DNA of 64,000 bases from JANNSX01 sp041397825 (GTDB lineage Bacteria > Pseudomonadota > Alphaproteobacteria > Rhizobiales > Hyphomicrobiaceae). Below, piece after piece: positions 35,555 to 44,721 of the stretch. Positions within the stretch are counted from its first letter, which is position 1, and each line of letters opens with the position of its first letter. Where the stretch lies: assembly GCA_041397825.1 (NCBI GenBank), contig JAWKVX010000004.1:124001-188000 (forward strand), read 5' to 3'. The notes beneath the pieces are model-generated. The model made no database searches, was not told the DNA's origin, and was given only the letters and a program-made list of their open reading frames with translations. The translations under genes were made by a program, and so were the position numbers.

Positions 35555-36664
35555 ATGGAGGGAAACGGTCCTGCAGTAGATTGGTTTGGTCGTTTGTTGC
35601 GCCTCACGGGTAGCATTGAGCTTTCAATCCTGTTGCTGATCGCACTTACGCTCGCTGCCGCGATGTTGATGCATGCGGTGGCCTACGGGCTGCTGCGCCG
35701 GGTTCTGGAACATGATGGGCTCGGCTACGGGATCGCAGAGCGAATCCGACATCCGACCCTTCTGGCCGTAGGTTTGTTGGCACTTGCCGTTGTTCTGCCG
35801 GCCGCGGTTTTTGAGCCGACGATTGCCGAGATCATGCGCCGGGCCCTGAAAATCGGGGTAGCGGTTTTGATGGGCTGGACCGCAATTCTTGCGACCAATG
35901 TCGCCGCGGACCGGATCGAGCAAACGCATCGTATTGACGTCGAGGACAATCTGGCGGCGCGTCGTCTGCGCACGCAGGTCAAGATCCTGAGGCGGATGTC
36001 GCAGATGGTCGTGCTGCTCCTCACCGCCGGCGGTGTGCTGGTGACCTTTCCGACGGTGCAGACCTATGGCGTCAGCCTGTTTGCCTCGGCCGGTGTCGCC
36101 GGTCTGATCCTGGGATTCGCAGCGCGCCCGCTGCTGACAAGCCTGATCGCGGGCGTGCAGATCGCGTTGACACAGCCAATTCGCATCGATGACGTGGTGA
36201 TCGTCGAAGGTGAATGGGGATGGGTCGAGGAGATCAACGCTACCTATGTCGTTGTGCGCATCTGGGATTTGAGGCGACTCATCGTGCCCCTTTCGCACTT
36301 CATCGAGAAGCCTTTCGAGAACTGGACCCGCGAGAGTGCGGCCATCATCGGTGCCGTGGTCTGGCACCTGGACTATCGAGCGCCGATCGGTGCCATTCGC
36401 GACAAGCTGAAGGAGATCGTCGCAGAGCAGCCCGAGTGGGACGGGAACGTCGCCAACCTTCAAGTCGTCGAGAGCTGCGCCACAACGATCACAGTCCGCG
36501 CGCTCGTCAGCGCAGGCTCGTCCTCGAAGGCGTGGACTTTGCGATGCGCGGTCCGCGAGGCCATGATCACGTGGATTCAGTCGGTGCATCCCGATGCCTT
36601 GCCGCGAGTTCGGGCCATCGTCGAGCCGCGGGGCAGCCTGGCAGAGCGCACCTTTTCTCATTGA
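35555..36664 (+). CDS. MscS family mechanosensitive ion channel
   Basis: 369-residue inner-membrane channel. Membrane segments lie at about 20-45, 65-85, 95-115 and 145-165, then the pore-lining helix SLFASAGVAGLILGFAARPLL near 175-195, rich in Gly and Ala as in MscS TM3. The beta domain follows (QPIRIDDVVIVEGEWGWVEEI, VPLSHFIEKPFENWTR), then an alpha/beta C-terminus. It likely opens under membrane tension. Composition looks a little lower in GC than its neighbours, and the gene sits between bamB and a broken copy of the bamB end, suggesting it came in by recombination. Confidence 0.88.
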   Translation: MEGNGPAVDWFGRLLRLTGSIELSILLLIALTLAAAMLMHAVAYGLLRRVLEHDGLGYGIAERIRHPTLLAVGLLALAVVLPAAVFEPTIAEIMRRALKIGVAVLMGWTAILATNVAADRIEQTHRIDVEDNLAARRLRTQVKILRRMSQMVVLLLTAGGVLVTFPTVQTYGVSLFASAGVAGLILGFAARPLLTSLIAGVQIALTQPIRIDDVVIVEGEWGWVEEINATYVVVRIWDLRRLIVPLSHFIEKPFENWTRESAAIIGAVVWHLDYRAPIGAIRDKLKEIVAEQPEWDGNVANLQVVESCATTITVRALVSAGSSSKAWTLRCAVREAMITWIQSVHPDALPRVRAIVEPRGSLAERTFSH

Positions 36665-36731
36665 ATGTGGCAGCCCGTCCGTCGCCCTAGGTCTCTCCGC
36701 TGCGATGCCGGGCGCCTCCTAGACGTGGTCT

Positions 36732-36934
36732 GGGGACCTGTAACCGGCCGGTGCAGGCCGGCGGACGCCTGTGGGCGAGCTCCACGAAAGGCAAGCGCGA
36801 CTGTTCCGATGACGCGACCGGTCGCGTCACCGCCGATCTCGATCTCGGAAGCCAGGTCTTCCTGCCGCCGATCGTCGCCGATCCGGCGCAGGCACGTGCT
36901 CCGGGATGATGCGGCGCTGGTGGTTCTGAATTGA
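36732..36934 (+). pseudogene. Degraded second copy of the bamB 3' end
   Basis: About 203 bases that align end to end with bamB 35030-35231, including GGGGACCTG at the start, GCCGGCGGACGCCTGTGGGC, GCGACCGGTCGCGTCACCGC, CCGATCGTCGCCGAT and the stop CTGAATTGA. Differences are scattered and include small indels that destroy the frame. It occupies the gap between the mscS-like gene and the phosphate transporter; the remaining 36935-37113 shows nothing else recognisable. Confidence 0.85.
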
Positions 36935-37113
36935 TGGCGCGATGACGCCTTTCTCCCCCAGCGGCACCTTGCGGCCCGCGATTCCCCTGGGACAAAGGCG
37001 CACCATGGCGTTGCCATCATTGACGCTGCGGCGGGCTCCCCCCTATGCAACCGGGCAACGGACGTGATGGGCGGCGTGAGCCGGCAGAGCGTCGAACCGT
37101 TGACCGAGTGCCG

Positions 37114-38604
37114 ATGGCCGATACCCGCAAGAATCCCGAGCACCGCTACGTCAGCGACCTGCGCCGCATCGATGCGAGCTCAGCCGTGCTATCGCGCAGC
37201 CTGGCGGCGATGTTGCCGATCGGCGCCTCCGTACTGTTCCTGCTGCTGGTCGCCGTCTTCGCCGCGAGCCGCTTCGGGCTGAGCGACGCGGTCTCGATCC
37301 TCATCGTCACCGCAGCAATCGTCGGCGGTTACATGGCGCTCAACATCGGCGCCAACGACGTCGCCAACAACATGGGACCGGCGGTCGGCGGGCGCGTGCT
37401 CACCATCGGCGGCGCCATCGTCATCGCCGTCGTTTGCGAGGTGGCCGGCGCCGTCCTCGCCGGTGGCGACGTCGTCAAGACGATCTCGAGCGGCATCATC
37501 GCGCCGGAGGGCGTCGGCGTCCAGGAGTTCCAGGTGCTGATGCTGAGCGCCCTATTCGCGGCGGCAATCTGGATCCATGTCGCGACCGCGCTCGGCGCCC
37601 CCGTCTCGACGACTCATTCAATTGTCGGCGGCGTCGTCGGCTCGGGCATCGCTGCGGCCGGCGTCGGCATCGTCAATTGGAGCACGATGCTGCAGATCGT
37701 GGCGAGCTGGGTAATCTCGCCCATCTTCGGGGCCATCGTCGCCGCCGTCCTGCTGCACATCCTCAAGGTCCGGGTGCTCTATGCGCCCGATCGGCTGAAG
37801 GCGGCTGCGAACTGGGTACCGCTTCTCATAGCCCTGATGGCGTCGGCCTTCGCCGCCTACATGGCGATGAAGGGGCTCAAGAACATCTGGAAGGCGAGCC
37901 CTCTGGCGATCCTCGCTGTCGCCGCAGCGAGCTTCGTCGCGGCCTGGGCGCTGGCCCGTCCCTACATCGCCCGCCGCCTGACGCGACTGCGTGACAAGCG
38001 CTCGGACATCAGCGGGCTGTTCGACCTGCCGCTGATCGCGGGCACGGCGCTGCTCTCCTTCGCGCACGGCGCCAACGACGTCGCCAACGCCGTCGGGCCG
38101 CTGGCGGCCATCGTCGCGACGATGGGCCAGTCGAACGCGCTCGCAGCGCAGGTCACGGTGCCGTTCTGGGTGTTGCTGGTCGGCGCGCTCGGCATCGCCG
38201 TGGGCCTCGCCACCTTCGGGCCGAAGCTCATTCGCGTCGTCGGCGAGCAGATCACGCGTCTCAATTCGCCGCGCGCCTTCTGCGTGGCGTTGTCGGCGGC
38301 CGTGACCGTGCTGCTGGCCTCTTGGCTCGGCTTGCCGGTGAGCTCGACACATGTCGCCGTCGGAGCCGTGTTCGGCGTTGGTTTCCTGCGCGAACACCGG
38401 GAGAATCCCAATCGCCGCCGGCTCCGCCCGGGTCACAAGCTCAACGCCACCGCCGAGGACGCCTTCAACAGCCGCAACGTCAAGCGCAGCCGCTATCTGG
38501 TCCGCCGCCGCTTCCTGTGGTCGATCGCGGCGGCCTGGGTCGTCACGGTGCCGGCGACGGCTGGGCTGGCTGCTGCGCTCTATGGGCTCTTGCGGCTTCT
38601 GTGA
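37114..38604 (+). CDS. PiT family inorganic phosphate transporter
   Basis: 496-residue inner-membrane low-affinity phosphate/cation transporter. Both inverted PiT repeats are clear: NIGANDVANNMGPAVGGR in the first half and FAHGANDVANAVGPLAAI in the second. Two further signatures, GAPVSTTHSIVGGVVG and GLPVSSTHVAVGAVFG, match. Around ten membrane segments; an N-terminal cytoplasmic extension and a basic C-terminal region (NPNRRRLRPGH) are present. The start at 37114 is preferred over 37045. The 3' end overlaps the convergent NUDIX gene by 62 bases. Confidence 0.93.
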   Translation: MADTRKNPEHRYVSDLRRIDASSAVLSRSLAAMLPIGASVLFLLLVAVFAASRFGLSDAVSILIVTAAIVGGYMALNIGANDVANNMGPAVGGRVLTIGGAIVIAVVCEVAGAVLAGGDVVKTISSGIIAPEGVGVQEFQVLMLSALFAAAIWIHVATALGAPVSTTHSIVGGVVGSGIAAAGVGIVNWSTMLQIVASWVISPIFGAIVAAVLLHILKVRVLYAPDRLKAAANWVPLLIALMASAFAAYMAMKGLKNIWKASPLAILAVAAASFVAAWALARPYIARRLTRLRDKRSDISGLFDLPLIAGTALLSFAHGANDVANAVGPLAAIVATMGQSNALAAQVTVPFWVLLVGALGIAVGLATFGPKLIRVVGEQITRLNSPRAFCVALSAAVTVLLASWLGLPVSSTHVAVGAVFGVGFLREHRENPNRRRLRPGHKLNATAEDAFNSRNVKRSRYLVRRRFLWSIAAAWVVTVPATAGLAAALYGLLRLL

Positions 38605-39010
38605 TCCATTTCCTGAGGGCCTGGAACTGGTTGACGAGCGCCAGGAAATCCTCGCGGTAGGCGACCTTGTGGGCATCCTCGATGAGCGCCCAATGCCGCT
38701 CCCGTCGCTTGCGCTCGGGCCAGTCCTTCTCCTGCTTCAGCACCAGATAGGGATAGTAGGTGACCGGGATGATCTCGATCCCCCCCGGTGTCTGCTTGCC
38801 GATCGGCACCGTGAAGGGGAAATCCTCAAGGACGACGCCCCGGACGCCCGCCTCCTCGAAACCCTCCCTGTGGCAAGCCTCGGCGTGCGTCTCGCCGCGC
38901 TTCTGACGCCCTTTGGGCAGGATCCAGCGGCCGCGCGTCTGCGAGGTGACGAAGAGGAGCGCCACGGCATCGTCCTTGATGTCGAACGGAATGATGCCGA
39001 CGCGGTGCAT
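38543..39010 (-). CDS. NUDIX hydrolase
   Basis: 155-residue NUDIX protein. The box GRQKRGETHAEACHREGFEE with AGV after it matches GX5EX7REX2EEXGX exactly, so it should be catalytically active with Mg2+. The start MHRVGIIPFDIKDDAVALLFV and RGRWILPKG are typical of a group related to diphosphoinositol polyphosphate/diadenosine polyphosphate hydrolases. The C-terminal 20 residues are Ala/Pro-rich. Convergent overlap with the PiT gene is 62 bases. Substrate unknown. Confidence 0.9.
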   Translation of the reverse strand: MHRVGIIPFDIKDDAVALLFVTSQTRGRWILPKGRQKRGETHAEACHREGFEEAGVRGVVLEDFPFTVPIGKQTPGGIEIIPVTYYPYLVLKQEKDWPERKRRERHWALIEDAHKVAYREDFLALVNQFQALRKWITEAARAHRAQQPAQPSPAP

Positions 39011-39191
39011 GCGCGATTCCCCCTCTGACGATCAATGCTTCTTACAATGCGCAGGGAGTGGCGCCAATGCGGCGGACGGCACGCGTTTGCCATCTTCGCG
39101 AGAACTCGAGCCGCGGTCGTTGGCCTCGCGTCGCGGGAACGTGCTATAGGCACGGCCAACCACATCAAGCAATGGCCGGCCCAGCGTCTCC

Positions 39192-40571
39192 ATGTCTTCC
39201 ATCGTTGCCATCGTCGGCCGTCCGAATGTCGGCAAGTCGACATTGTTCAACCGGCTTGCCGGAAAGCGCCTGGCGCTCGTCGATCCGACGCCGGGCCTGA
39301 CCCGCGACCGCCGGATGGCGTCCGTCACACTGGCCGGCACGCCGGTCAGCCTGACCGATACGGCAGGTCTCGAGGAGGGCGAGCCCGGGAGCCTCTCGCA
39401 CCGAATGCGCCAGCAGACCGAGATCGCAATACGGGACGCCGATCTCGTGCTCTTTGTCATTGATGCCCGGACCGGCATCACGCCGGCGGACGAGGTGTTC
39501 GCCGATCTCGTCCGAAGCGCCGGCCGGCCGGTGCTGCTGGTCGCCAACAAATGCGAGGGCCGCGCCGGCGAAGGTGGCTACTACGAGGCCTACGCGCTGG
39601 GTCTCGGCGAGCCGATTGCCATCTCCGCCGAGCACAATGAGGGGATCGCCACGCTCGAGGCCGAGATCGCTGGCCGGCTTGGCGAACGGCAGCACGCCGA
39701 ACGGCAGCGTGCCGAGGACGAGGGGGACGCGGATCTCACCGAGGCGGAAGCCCTGGATCCCCTGAAGCCGATCCGCGTCGCCGTCATCGGCCGTCCGAAT
39801 GTCGGCAAGTCGACGCTCGTCAATGCGCTGATCGGTGAGGAGCGGATGCTGACCGGTCCCGAGGCCGGCCTGACGCGCGACACTATCGCTGTCGATCTCG
39901 AGACCCCGCATGGCAAGCTTCGCCTCTACGACACGGCCGGACTTCGTCGTAAGGCGAAGGTCGAGGCAGGTGTCGAGAAGCTCGCGGTTTCCGACACGCT
40001 CCGTGCCGTCCGCTTCGCCGAGGTCGTCATCCTCGTCGTCGACGCCTTGCATCCCTTCGAAAAGCAGGACCTGCAGATCGGCGAGTTGGCGGCCTCCGAG
40101 GGGCGCGCAGTCGTCATCGCCTTCAACAAGTGGGATCTCGCCGACGACAAGACGAAGCGGTTGCGGGAGCTGCGGGAGGATATGGAGCGGCTGCTGCCTG
40201 ACCTGAAGGATGTCGCCGTTCTGCCGCTCTCGGCGCTGTCCGGCCGTGGCCTCGATAAACTCGTCAAGGCCGTCTTCGACATCTATCGCGTCTGGAACAG
40301 GCGCTTGCCGACCAGCCAGCTCAATCGCTGGCTGGAGGAGGCGATCGACCGGCACACGCCACCGGCGGTCCGGGGCCGTCGCATCAAACTCAGATACATG
40401 ACCCAGCCCAATGCCCGGCCGCCGACCTTCGTGGTCTTCTGCTCGCAGCCGGAGGCGCTGCCCAAATCCTATGTGCGGTATCTCGTGAACAGCCTGCGCG
40501 AGACCTTCGACCTTCCGGGCGTGCCGATCCGGCTGCACCTGCGCAAAGGCCAGAACCCCTACGAGCGTTGA
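39192..40571 (+). CDS. der: Ribosome biogenesis GTPase Der
   Basis: 459-residue double GTPase needed for 50S subunit assembly. Two G domains are visible, each with its P-loop GRPNVGKST (near residues 9-17 and 200-208), DTAG switch II motifs, and NKCEG and NKWD G4 motifs. The C-terminal KH-like domain contains LNRWLEEAIDRHTPPAVRGRRIKLRYMTQ and ends in RKGQNPYE. In relatives it usually follows bamB, so the 4 kb in between are an addition in this lineage. Confidence 0.96.
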   Translation: MSSIVAIVGRPNVGKSTLFNRLAGKRLALVDPTPGLTRDRRMASVTLAGTPVSLTDTAGLEEGEPGSLSHRMRQQTEIAIRDADLVLFVIDARTGITPADEVFADLVRSAGRPVLLVANKCEGRAGEGGYYEAYALGLGEPIAISAEHNEGIATLEAEIAGRLGERQHAERQRAEDEGDADLTEAEALDPLKPIRVAVIGRPNVGKSTLVNALIGEERMLTGPEAGLTRDTIAVDLETPHGKLRLYDTAGLRRKAKVEAGVEKLAVSDTLRAVRFAEVVILVVDALHPFEKQDLQIGELAASEGRAVVIAFNKWDLADDKTKRLRELREDMERLLPDLKDVAVLPLSALSGRGLDKLVKAVFDIYRVWNRRLPTSQLNRWLEEAIDRHTPPAVRGRRIKLRYMTQPNARPPTFVVFCSQPEALPKSYVRYLVNSLRETFDLPGVPIRLHLRKGQNPYER

Positions 40572-40799
40572 TGGAACCGGCGCGCAGGCAGGCGAAGCGT
40601 CACCGCAATCGCCGCCGCGCACCGGCCCCGGCCGCAACAGGCAGCCCGTGAAGGCGCCCATCACAAGGCCGAACGGTCATCATAGAGGCTTGCGGGGTCT
40701 TGGCCACAGAAAAAAGTCAGGTCGAACGAGCCCACATACCGCGGCGAGCCGGACACCGCGCGCGCTTGCGATGGACCGGCATCGGGATATTGTGAAGCG

Positions 40800-41261
40800 A
40801 TGTCCGACGGTGAACAGACCGAGGTGCTCTTCTACCAGCTCGACCGGCAGCCGCTCGACCGCGTTTTGCCGGCGCTGCTCGAGCGGACGCTCGAGCGCGG
40901 CTGGCGCGCCGTCGTGCAGGCCGGCTCGGTCGAGCGGATCGATGCGCTGGACACGGAGTTGTGGACCTATGACGAGGCAAGTTTCCTACCGCATGGCACG
41001 GACCGGGCCGGCGATGTCGAGCGCCAGCCGATCCTGCTGACCGTCGGCGACAACAACCCCAACGGAGCAAGCGTCCGATTTCTCGTCGATGGTGCATCGA
41101 TCGAGGACTTTTCAGGCTACCGGCGTATCGTGCATCTCTTCGAAACGAGCGAGGAGGCGCTTGCGAAGGCACGGCGTGAATGGAAGCTCGCCAAGGAGAA
41201 GGGAGCCGTGGTGACGTATTGGCAGCAGGACGCCAAGGGACGATGGGAGAAAAGGGCATGA
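40800..41261 (+). CDS. holC: DNA polymerase III chi subunit
   Basis: 153-residue HolC, linking the clamp loader to single-stranded DNA-binding protein. Family marks: FYQLDRQPLDRVLPALLERTLERGWRAVV, IDALDTELWTYDEASFLPHG, QPILLT and the C-terminal VTYWQQDAKGRWEKRA. The preceding 228 bases (40572-40799) hold no evident gene. The stop overlaps the following methyltransferase start (ATGA), so they are coupled. Confidence 0.9.
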   Translation: MSDGEQTEVLFYQLDRQPLDRVLPALLERTLERGWRAVVQAGSVERIDALDTELWTYDEASFLPHGTDRAGDVERQPILLTVGDNNPNGASVRFLVDGASIEDFSGYRRIVHLFETSEEALAKARREWKLAKEKGAVVTYWQQDAKGRWEKRA

Positions 41262-41872
41262 GCGGCAATGCCTCCGCGCAACTGGTGCGTTTCGAGGAGA
41301 TCTATCAGAACGCCAACGGCGATCCGGCAGGCGTGCCGTGGTCCGACAAGGCGCCGCGCGCGAAGCTCGGCCAATGGCTCTCGGACCACCCGGGCGAAGG
41401 ACGCCGCGCGATCGATGTCGGCTGCGGCCTCGGCGACAATGCCGCCATGCTCGCCGACGCCGGCTATCGGGTGACGGCGTTCGACCTGTCGGCGACCGCT
41501 GTCTCATGGGCCCGGGAGCGGCAGAAGGGCCGCTCGATCGCGTTTCATGTCGCGGACCTCTTCGCTCTGCCGGACGACTGGCGCGGCGCCTTCGATCTCG
41601 TGCACGAGACCTACAACCTCCAGGCCTTGCCATTGGAGCTCCGCCAGGCCGCAGCAGAGGCGATCGCCGGGCTGACGGCGCCCGGTGGCCGTGTGCTCGT
41701 TCTTGCGCGCCGGCGCGATATCGGCGAGGACGTGGCCGGACCACCGATCCCGGTGACGCTCGACGACCTCACGGCCTTCACGGCCGCTGGGCTCGAGGCC
41801 AGTGGGCAGGAGCTCTTTCTCGACGAGCGGCAGATCCGACACGTGCAGGCGATCTATCGCCGGCCGGGATAG
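41258..41872 (+). CDS. Class I SAM-dependent methyltransferase
   Basis: 204-residue Rossmann-fold methyltransferase. Motif I is AIDVGCGLGDNAAML near 53-66; the next strands read VTAFDLSATAVSWARER and DLVHETYNLQALP. The opening FEEIYQNANGDPAGVPWSD is typical of TehB/thiopurine-methyltransferase-like small-molecule methyltransferases. Substrate unknown. It starts on the holC stop and lies 19 bases before the fetA-like ABC gene, so it is probably in one operon with them. Confidence 0.87.
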   Translation: MSGNASAQLVRFEEIYQNANGDPAGVPWSDKAPRAKLGQWLSDHPGEGRRAIDVGCGLGDNAAMLADAGYRVTAFDLSATAVSWARERQKGRSIAFHVADLFALPDDWRGAFDLVHETYNLQALPLELRQAAAEAIAGLTAPGGRVLVLARRRDIGEDVAGPPIPVTLDDLTAFTAAGLEASGQELFLDERQIRHVQAIYRRPG

Positions 41873-41891
41873 AGGCTTCAAGGCGAGGCAC

Positions 41892-42551
41892 ATGCTTAAG
41901 GTCGATCATCTGCGCGTAGGCGCGCTGTCTCCGGTGAGCTTTGCGCTGGCGGCGGGCCAATGTCTGGTGGTCTCGGGCGCCTCGGGGACAGGCAAGACGC
42001 GGTTGCTCAGGGCGATCGCCGATCTCGATCCGGCCGAAGGCACGGTGATGCTGGAAGGGGCGGAGCGGGGCGAAATGCCCGGGCCGGCCTGGCGCAAGCT
42101 CGTGCGCTACGTGTCCTCCGAACCGGGTTGGTGGGCCGCGACGGCACGTCCCCATTTCGCCGCCGACCTCGCCGCCGTCATCCCGCTCATCGAGGCGCTC
42201 GGGCTCTCGGGCGACATCCTCGACCGCCCGCTCGCCGAGCTGTCGACCGGCGAGCGTCTCCGCCTCGGTCTCATCCGTGCCGTCTGCGGGCGACCGAAAG
42301 CGCTGTTGCTGGACGAGCCATTTTCGAGCCTCGACCGGGCAGCGGCCGGGCGGGTCGAGGCGTTGATCGGCGCCGAGCTCGATCTCGGCCGGATCGTCGT
42401 GGTCGTCTCGCATCAGCCGGCGGCGATCCTGAGCCGCGCCCGAGCCGAGCTCATCATCGAGGCAGGCACCTTCCGCCTCGTCCCACATGCCGTCCCGCGG
42501 GTGGCCTGGAGCGAGGGTGGCATGGGTCACATTGGTGCGCGCCGGGCATGA
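41892..42551 (+). CDS. ABC transporter ATPase, FetA-like
   Basis: 219-residue ABC ATPase. Walker A SGASGTGKTRLLRA (near 28-41), ABC signature LSTGERLRLGLIRA, Walker B ALLLDEPFSSLD and the switch His VVVSHQP are all present. It overlaps the next gene (a FetB/YbbM permease) by four bases. In Escherichia coli the FetAB pair exports iron and protects against peroxide stress; that role here is by family. Confidence 0.87.
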   Translation: MLKVDHLRVGALSPVSFALAAGQCLVVSGASGTGKTRLLRAIADLDPAEGTVMLEGAERGEMPGPAWRKLVRYVSSEPGWWAATARPHFAADLAAVIPLIEALGLSGDILDRPLAELSTGERLRLGLIRAVCGRPKALLLDEPFSSLDRAAAGRVEALIGAELDLGRIVVVVSHQPAAILSRARAELIIEAGTFRLVPHAVPRVAWSEGGMGHIGARRA

Positions 42552-43345
42552 GCGCCGTTTCCATCACCACACTCGACCTGGCGATGGCAGCTTTGCTGCT
42601 GCTTCTGAACGGCGCGCTCTCGATCGCCTTCCAATTGAAACTGGAGCGCAAACTCTCGATCGCTGCTGTCCGGATGCTGGTGCAGCTCGCGCTTGCCGGC
42701 CTGGTGCTCAGCTTCGTATTCCGGCAGTCCTCCGTCGGCCTGACGCTCGTCGTGGCGCTGGTCATGGGAGCGGTCGCCGGCTACGAGCTCTGGTCCCGTC
42801 CGGCCCGTCGGATCGACGGGTGGTGGTCGATCGGCCTCGGCACCGGTAGCCTTTTTCTGATCGCGCTGCTGTCGACGCTCTTCACGGTTGGCGTCCTGAT
42901 CCGGCCCGACCCCTGGTACGCGCCGCGTTACCTGCTGCCGATCCTCGGCATGGTGCTCGGCAACGCCTTGACCTCGATGAGTCTCACTTTCGATGTCCTG
43001 ACGACCGCGGCGGAGCGCGAGCGGAGCGCCATCGAAGCGAGAATTGCCGACGGCGGCACGCGCCTCGAAGCCTTCGAGAAGGTCCTCGCCGATGCGCTCC
43101 GGGCCGGCACGCTGCCGATCCTCAACAGCATGGCCGTGGCTGGTGTCGTGGCACTACCGGGCATGATGACGGGACAGATTCTCGCTGGTGCCGACCCGTT
43201 CGAGGCGGCGAAGTACCAGATGCTCATTCTGCTGGTGCTGGCGGGTGCCGCGACGCTCGCCGTGCTTGCGGCAGGGCTGGGCGGTGTGCTGCTGTTGACA
43301 GACGCGCGGCACCGGCTGCGCCTCGACCGGCTGGTGGCGTATTGA
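42548..43345 (+). CDS. ABC transporter permease, FetB/YbbM (UPF0014) family
   Basis: 265-residue permease with seven to eight hydrophobic segments. Marks of UPF0014 include ALDLAMAALL-type start, LKLERKLSIAAVRMLVQLALAGLVL, YLLPILGMVLGNALTSMSLTFD and ALRAGTLPILNSMAVAGVVALPGMMTGQILAG. It pairs with the upstream ATPase by translational coupling and is likely an iron exporter component. Confidence 0.9.
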   Translation: MSAVSITTLDLAMAALLLLLNGALSIAFQLKLERKLSIAAVRMLVQLALAGLVLSFVFRQSSVGLTLVVALVMGAVAGYELWSRPARRIDGWWSIGLGTGSLFLIALLSTLFTVGVLIRPDPWYAPRYLLPILGMVLGNALTSMSLTFDVLTTAAERERSAIEARIADGGTRLEAFEKVLADALRAGTLPILNSMAVAGVVALPGMMTGQILAGADPFEAAKYQMLILLVLAGAATLAVLAAGLGGVLLLTDARHRLRLDRLVAY

Positions 43346-43556
43346 GGAGTGACCATGCTCGCGTGGTCCGCCAACTCCAAGCAAGAGCGCGCAGAAGAAA
43401 TCCGTCGACGGATAGTATCTCGCTCCCAACGCCGTCGAAAGCCGCGCATCGTCGAGCAAGAGCAGCATTCGGACAAACGGATTGCGCTGCATGACAAAAG
43501 ATGCAGGAATGGGATCCACATACAGCTTGCGGACGTGAACGGAAGGGAGACGGACA

Positions 43557-44633
43557 ATGCCAACACTCAAGGAGACCATTTCCCGGCGGACAGTTGCCGC
43601 CGCCATCGGCCTGGCTCTCGTTGCCGCTGGTCTGGACGGCGGCTCGGCGCTCGCGGGAGACACCGTCACCATCGCGTCGTGGGGCGGCGCCTATCAGGAA
43701 GCTCAGGACAAGGCGCTCTTTCAACCTGGCGCCGCGGCAACCGGCATCGAGGTGAAGCAGGAAACCTACGGTGGCATGTCGGATGTCCGCTTGAAGGTGC
43801 AAGCCGGGGCCATGCCCTGGGATATCGTCTCCTCCGGCTCCGGCAGCGCCGCGCGCGCGGCCGAGGAAGGGCTGCTCGAGCCGCTCGACTACACCATGAT
43901 CGACGTCTCGACCTTCTATCCGGGGATGTCGACGCCAACCTGTGTCGGCTCCGACGTCTTCTCCACGGTCCTCGCCTGGAACACGGCCACGTTCGGCGAC
44001 AATGGACCCAAAAGCTGGGCCGACTTCTTCGACCCGGACAAATTCCCGGGCAAGCGTGCCTATCGCGATAAGGTCTCCGGCGCCCTAGAACCGGCCATCA
44101 TGGCGGACGGCGTGGCGGTCGAGGATGTCTATAAAGTGCTGGACAGCGAGGAGGGCATCAAGCGAGCGATCGACAAGATCCGCAAGCTGAAGCCACACAT
44201 TGCCGTGTTCTGGAAGTCGGGCGCTCAGCAGGCCCAGCTGATGAAGGACGGCGAGGTCGACATGACGACGGGCTGGAACGGCCGCTTCGACGTCGCCGCC
44301 AAGGATGGCGCCAAAGTTTCCTATACCTTCAATCAGGCGCTCATCGAATACGATTGCTTCGCCATCCCGAAGGGAGCGCCGAACAAGGACGCCGCCATGA
44401 AGTTCCTGGCCGAGATCTCCAAACCGGAGTATCAGGCCAATCTGCCGCAGCACATCACCTACGGGCCGACCAGCAAGGCGGCATATGAGATCGGCAAGAT
44501 CGACGACGCCTTGGCGCGCAAGATGCCGTCGCATCCCGACAACGCGAAGCTTCAGTTGCCACTCAGCCTGGAATGGTATGCGAAGTGGGAGCAGAAAGCC
44601 TCGGCACTGTATCAGGAGATGCTGACCGAATAG
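43557..44633 (+). CDS. Periplasmic solute-binding protein of a PotDABC-type importer
   Basis: 358-residue extracellular solute-binding protein of the spermidine/putrescine family. A Tat-like or Sec signal peptide covers about 1-34 (ISRRTVAAAIGLALVAAG…SALAG; the RR pair fits a weak twin-arginine motif). The mature start DTVTIASWGGAYQEAQ is typical, as are MPWDIVSSGSG, TTGWNGRFDVAA and EYDCFAIPKGAPN. The ligand is probably a polyamine or related cation, but binding residues were not assigned. It is followed by a hairpin and the ATPase gene. Confidence 0.88.
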   Translation: MPTLKETISRRTVAAAIGLALVAAGLDGGSALAGDTVTIASWGGAYQEAQDKALFQPGAAATGIEVKQETYGGMSDVRLKVQAGAMPWDIVSSGSGSAARAAEEGLLEPLDYTMIDVSTFYPGMSTPTCVGSDVFSTVLAWNTATFGDNGPKSWADFFDPDKFPGKRAYRDKVSGALEPAIMADGVAVEDVYKVLDSEEGIKRAIDKIRKLKPHIAVFWKSGAQQAQLMKDGEVDMTTGWNGRFDVAAKDGAKVSYTFNQALIEYDCFAIPKGAPNKDAAMKFLAEISKPEYQANLPQHITYGPTSKAAYEIGKIDDALARKMPSHPDNAKLQLPLSLEWYAKWEQKASALYQEMLTE

Positions 44634-44649
44634 CCGGTCCCGTGACGAT

Positions 44650-44695
44650 CCGGAGCGGCGGGGTCACCGCCCGCTCCGGTCATTCTTTCCCTTTT
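44650..44695 (+). terminator. Intercistronic hairpin after solute-binding protein gene
   Basis: CCGGAGCGG … CCGCTCCGG stem (44650-44679) followed by a T-rich stretch (TCATTCTTTCCCTTTT). Located between the binding-protein gene and the ATPase, where partial termination commonly keeps the binding protein in excess over the membrane parts. Confidence 0.65.
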
Positions 44696-44721
44696 GCCAG
44701 ATCCTAGCGAAGCGGCCCGAC

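Noticed and set aside
39165..40664. 499-codon minus-strand frame opposite der
   Set aside because: Antisense shadow of a fully conserved GTPase gene.
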